Shown here in pieces: positions 24,683 to 26,903 of a stretch of 26,903 nucleotides of DNA. This DNA is from JARFUG01 sp050485365. GTDB lineage: Bacteria > Desulfobacterota > Desulfuromonadia > Desulfuromonadales > JACZKF01. The stretch covers positions 1 to 26,903 of the forward strand of contig JBJHBH010000048.1 of NCBI GenBank assembly GCA_050485365.1, written 5' to 3'. Position 1 is the stretch's first letter. The number at the start of each line of letters is the position of its first letter. The notes under the pieces were generated by a model, which saw nothing but the letters and a program-made list of their open reading frames with translations, searched no databases and was not told where the DNA came from. The position numbers were made by a program, and so were the translations under genes.

Positions 24683-26596
24683 ATGGGCTTGGTCAGCTAT
24701 CTGCAAAACCTTGAGCCGTTCAACCAGATCCCCGAAGCGCTCTTCGAAGAGATCTCCGCCTCCGCCACCATCAAAACCTACCTTCCGCGCACCTTCATCT
24801 TCCAGCAGAACGACTATCCCACCGGCTACCTCTATGTCGTCAAGGAGGGGCTTGTGGAGATCACCGTCATCACCCCCGGCGGCACCGACATGGTCGTCGA
24901 CTACCGCAAGGAGGGGAGTTTTCTCGGCGGGACCCCGATCTTCACCGAAGAGCCCTACACCGGCGGGGCGCGGACCGTCAAGACGACGCAGTGCTACCTC
25001 ATCCCTCAGGAGGTTCTGCGCCGTGCGGCCAGGGACTGTCCCGGCATTCGCGAATATTTCACCCGGCTCGTGCTGTCGCGCCTTCGCCAGCTCTATCTCG
25101 AAATCGTCTCGGATCATCACCGCATGGCCCTCACCCATGTCGAGGCGTATCCGTTCAAGAAACGCCTCTCCGAGGTCATGATCACCCCGGCGGAGACCTG
25201 CCTCGGCGAAGACGGCGTGCGCGTGGTCGCCCGGCGCATGGCCGAGAAGAGGATCGGCTCACTGCCGGTGGTCGACGAGCAGAACCGCCTGAGCGGCATC
25301 ATCACCGAAAACGACCTCGTCACCAAAGTCCTCGCGCCGGAAGGAGGAGATCCCGACGCCCTGTGCGCCCGCGACATCATGACCGCGGAGACCTTCACCC
25401 TGCCTCCGTCGACCTTCATGTACGAGGCGATGTCGTTCATGATCGGTCATCGCATCAAGCACCTCCCCGTCGTCGACGCCGAAGAGCTCGTCGGAATCGT
25501 CTCGCTGCGCGATCTGATGCGCTACCGCAGCCACAAAGCGATGATTCTGGTGGGGAGCATTCGGGACGAGACGACCATCGCGGGGCTTGCCGACATTCAC
25601 AAAGAGGCGGTCGGCGTCGCCCGTTCGCTCCTCTCCGAGACGCGCAGCGCCCCCGAGGTGATGGAGATCCTCTCCTATATCCATCACAGCATCATTCGGC
25701 GCACCTTCGAGATTTGCCTGGAACAGACCAAGGCAGAGGGGCGACAGCTCCCCGATATCCGCTTCGCCTTCATCATCATGGGGAGCGGCGGGCGGCGCGA
25801 GATGCTCCTTCGCCCCGATCAGGACCACGGCTTCGTCTTCGAGAACGTCCCCGATGCGCGACTCGGCGAAATCGACGCCTTTTACGGCCCTCTGTCGGAT
25901 CGTCTGGTGGAGGCGCTCGCCGAAGTCGGCTACCCGTTGTGCCGCGGCAGGGTCATGGCCAACAACCCCCAATGGCGCGGACGACTGTGCGACTGGTATT
26001 CGCGCATCCGTGGATGGGTGAACGACCCCGAGCCGCAGGCCGTGCGCTATTCGTCCATCTTCTTCGATTTCGTCACCCTCACCGGCGACCCCAGCCTGGC
26101 CCACGACCTGCGCCACATCGTCACCGACCAGATCCGTCAGTTCCAGGGATTTCTCTATCACATGATGTCGCTCGACCTTCGCTACAAGGTCCCCGTCGGG
26201 CTTTTCGGACGCTTTCTGGTCGAAAAGGACGGCGAGCGCAAAGGGGAGCTCTCCCTCAAGCAGGGGGGCTCGATCTATCTGGTCGACTGCATCCGGATGT
26301 TCGCTCTGGAGAAGGAAATCCAGTCCGTCACCACCCTCGACCGCCTCAAAGAGCTCGTTCAGCTCAACGTCTTCGCCCCGGAGACGGCCGAGCATGTCCG
26401 CGCCGCCTTCGAGGCGCTCTCCTTTTTGCGCCTGCGCAACGAGGTCAACCTCATCGAACAGGGGAAGAAGCCGTCTCACTACATCGACCCCTACTCCCTC
26501 TCCCCCAACGAGCAGGATCTGCTGCGCGAGTCCTTTCACGCCGTCGCCAAACTGCAGGACGCGGCGAAGCGGCATTTCTCCAAGGCGCCCTTCTGA
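24683..26596 (+). CDS. cNMP-like/CBS/DUF294 nucleotidyltransferase regulator (module 2)
   Basis: This second copy of the regulator has the same four domains: cNMP-binding fold (about 15–140), two CBS domains (about 163–285), DUF294 nucleotidyltransferase with GSGGRREM (367–374) and DQDHG (379–383), and the DUF294 C-terminal domain. The frame extends to a GTG at 24647. From the ATG at 24683 the protein is 637 aa, exactly the length of copy 1. By hand the two align without a gap over the first 440 residues, and 40 of 60 residues are identical at 321–380. That fixes the start. The cNMP cassette again has FLGGTPIF, without the usual Glu. It probably controls the module 2 symporter. Confidence 0.93.
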   Translation: MGLVSYLQNLEPFNQIPEALFEEISASATIKTYLPRTFIFQQNDYPTGYLYVVKEGLVEITVITPGGTDMVVDYRKEGSFLGGTPIFTEEPYTGGARTVKTTQCYLIPQEVLRRAARDCPGIREYFTRLVLSRLRQLYLEIVSDHHRMALTHVEAYPFKKRLSEVMITPAETCLGEDGVRVVARRMAEKRIGSLPVVDEQNRLSGIITENDLVTKVLAPEGGDPDALCARDIMTAETFTLPPSTFMYEAMSFMIGHRIKHLPVVDAEELVGIVSLRDLMRYRSHKAMILVGSIRDETTIAGLADIHKEAVGVARSLLSETRSAPEVMEILSYIHHSIIRRTFEICLEQTKAEGRQLPDIRFAFIIMGSGGRREMLLRPDQDHGFVFENVPDARLGEIDAFYGPLSDRLVEALAEVGYPLCRGRVMANNPQWRGRLCDWYSRIRGWVNDPEPQAVRYSSIFFDFVTLTGDPSLAHDLRHIVTDQIRQFQGFLYHMMSLDLRYKVPVGLFGRFLVEKDGERKGELSLKQGGSIYLVDCIRMFALEKEIQSVTTLDRLKELVQLNVFAPETAEHVRAAFEALSFLRLRNEVNLIEQGKKPSHYIDPYSLSPNEQDLLRESFHAVAKLQDAAKRHFSKAPF

Positions 26597-26625
26597 GCAT
26601 CGCCTCCCCCCTCGGATTTTCCGCA

Positions 26626-26658
26626 TAAAAAACGGCCGCGGTTTTCACCGCAGCCGTT
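26626..26658 (-). terminator. Intrinsic terminator for the gene entering from the right
   Basis: The inverted repeat AACGGC-C-GCGGT (26631–26642) and ACCGC-A-GCCGTT (26647–26658) has a 4-nt loop and one mismatch. The run of A at 26627–26632 gives a U-run on the minus strand. It therefore terminates the leftward gene ending at 26692, and its stem may also stop rightward transcripts from the DUF294 gene. Confidence 0.8.
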
Positions 26659-26691
26659 CAAGGTTATTGATGTACTACTGCTATGCCGGCT

Positions 26692-26903
26692 CTAGTCGAT
26701 CGAACGGACCGGGGGGACCTCGGTCGCCCTAGGTACAGCGTGCTGGTCATCAGGCGTAAGCAGACGCGCCTCGTCCCCGAAATGGGGCGCCACACCGTAG
26801 AAACGGTCGATCATCTGATCGTCGGTATGCACCGTCACGAAACGTCCGTCCCTCTCGCCCCTCAAAGCGGCTGCGGGTACGAGATAGGTCTGATCGGTCG
26901 CCG
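26692..26903 (-). CDS. C-terminal fragment of an unrecognised protein (partial)
   Basis: The minus strand is open from the right edge to a TAG at 26692–26694, giving 69 complete codons. The sequence includes TYLVPAALRGERDGRFVTVH and ends TEVPPVRSID. Composition is soluble and mixed, with no membrane helix. The other two frames on this strand stop within the segment, and a good terminator follows, so this is very likely the end of a real gene. I cannot name its family from 69 residues. Confidence 0.7.
   Translation of the reverse strand, partial: ATDQTYLVPAAALRGERDGRFVTVHTDDQMIDRFYGVAPHFGDEARLLTPDDQHAVPRATEVPPVRSID

Overview
The window is GC-rich bacterial chromosome. It most likely comes from a Desulfuromonas/Geobacter-type organism (Desulfuromonadales). 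This is inferred from the bacterial 16S start at the left edge, the zapA–fau–rny–ymdB–tyrS housekeeping order, a UbiE/MenG methyltransferase, and a large block of acetate-type sodium symporters paired with small DUF4212 subunits and cNMP/CBS/DUF294 regulators. The species cannot be fixed from the sequence alone.

Left part (1–10950, nearly all minus strand). This is a leftward housekeeping series: smc, a Roadblock/LC7-like protein, ftsY, a ZapB-like coiled coil, zapA, a structured RNA region in the classical 6S position, 5-formyl-THF cyclo-ligase, rny, ymdB, tyrS, then an rRNA operon whose first 53 nt of 16S lie in the window. Three tandem sigma-70-type promoters between tyrS and 16S serve the rRNA operon. 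A 63-bp perfect heptanucleotide array sits between rny and ymdB.

Middle part (10950–16990). An RluA-family pseudouridine synthase and a 1047-aa AsmA/YhdP-like envelope protein run on the plus strand. They converge on a UbiE/MenG methyltransferase on the minus strand. An IclR-family regulator then begins the plus-strand accessory block.

Right part (16991–26600). Two tandem copies of the same four-part module follow: small DUF4212 subunit, large sodium:solute symporter, small membrane protein, and a 637-aa cNMP-like/CBS/CBS/DUF294 nucleotidyltransferase. The two regulators align without a gap over the 440 residues compared and have equal total length. The promoters of iclR, module 1 and module 2 share the same layout: TTGAC(A/T), 7 nt, then a 12-mer of the form AACAyTGTAyTA (one mismatch in the iclR copy), with a 17-bp spacer. 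This suggests that one regulator, possibly the IclR protein, controls both uptake modules. A minus-strand gene fragment with its own terminator enters from the right edge.
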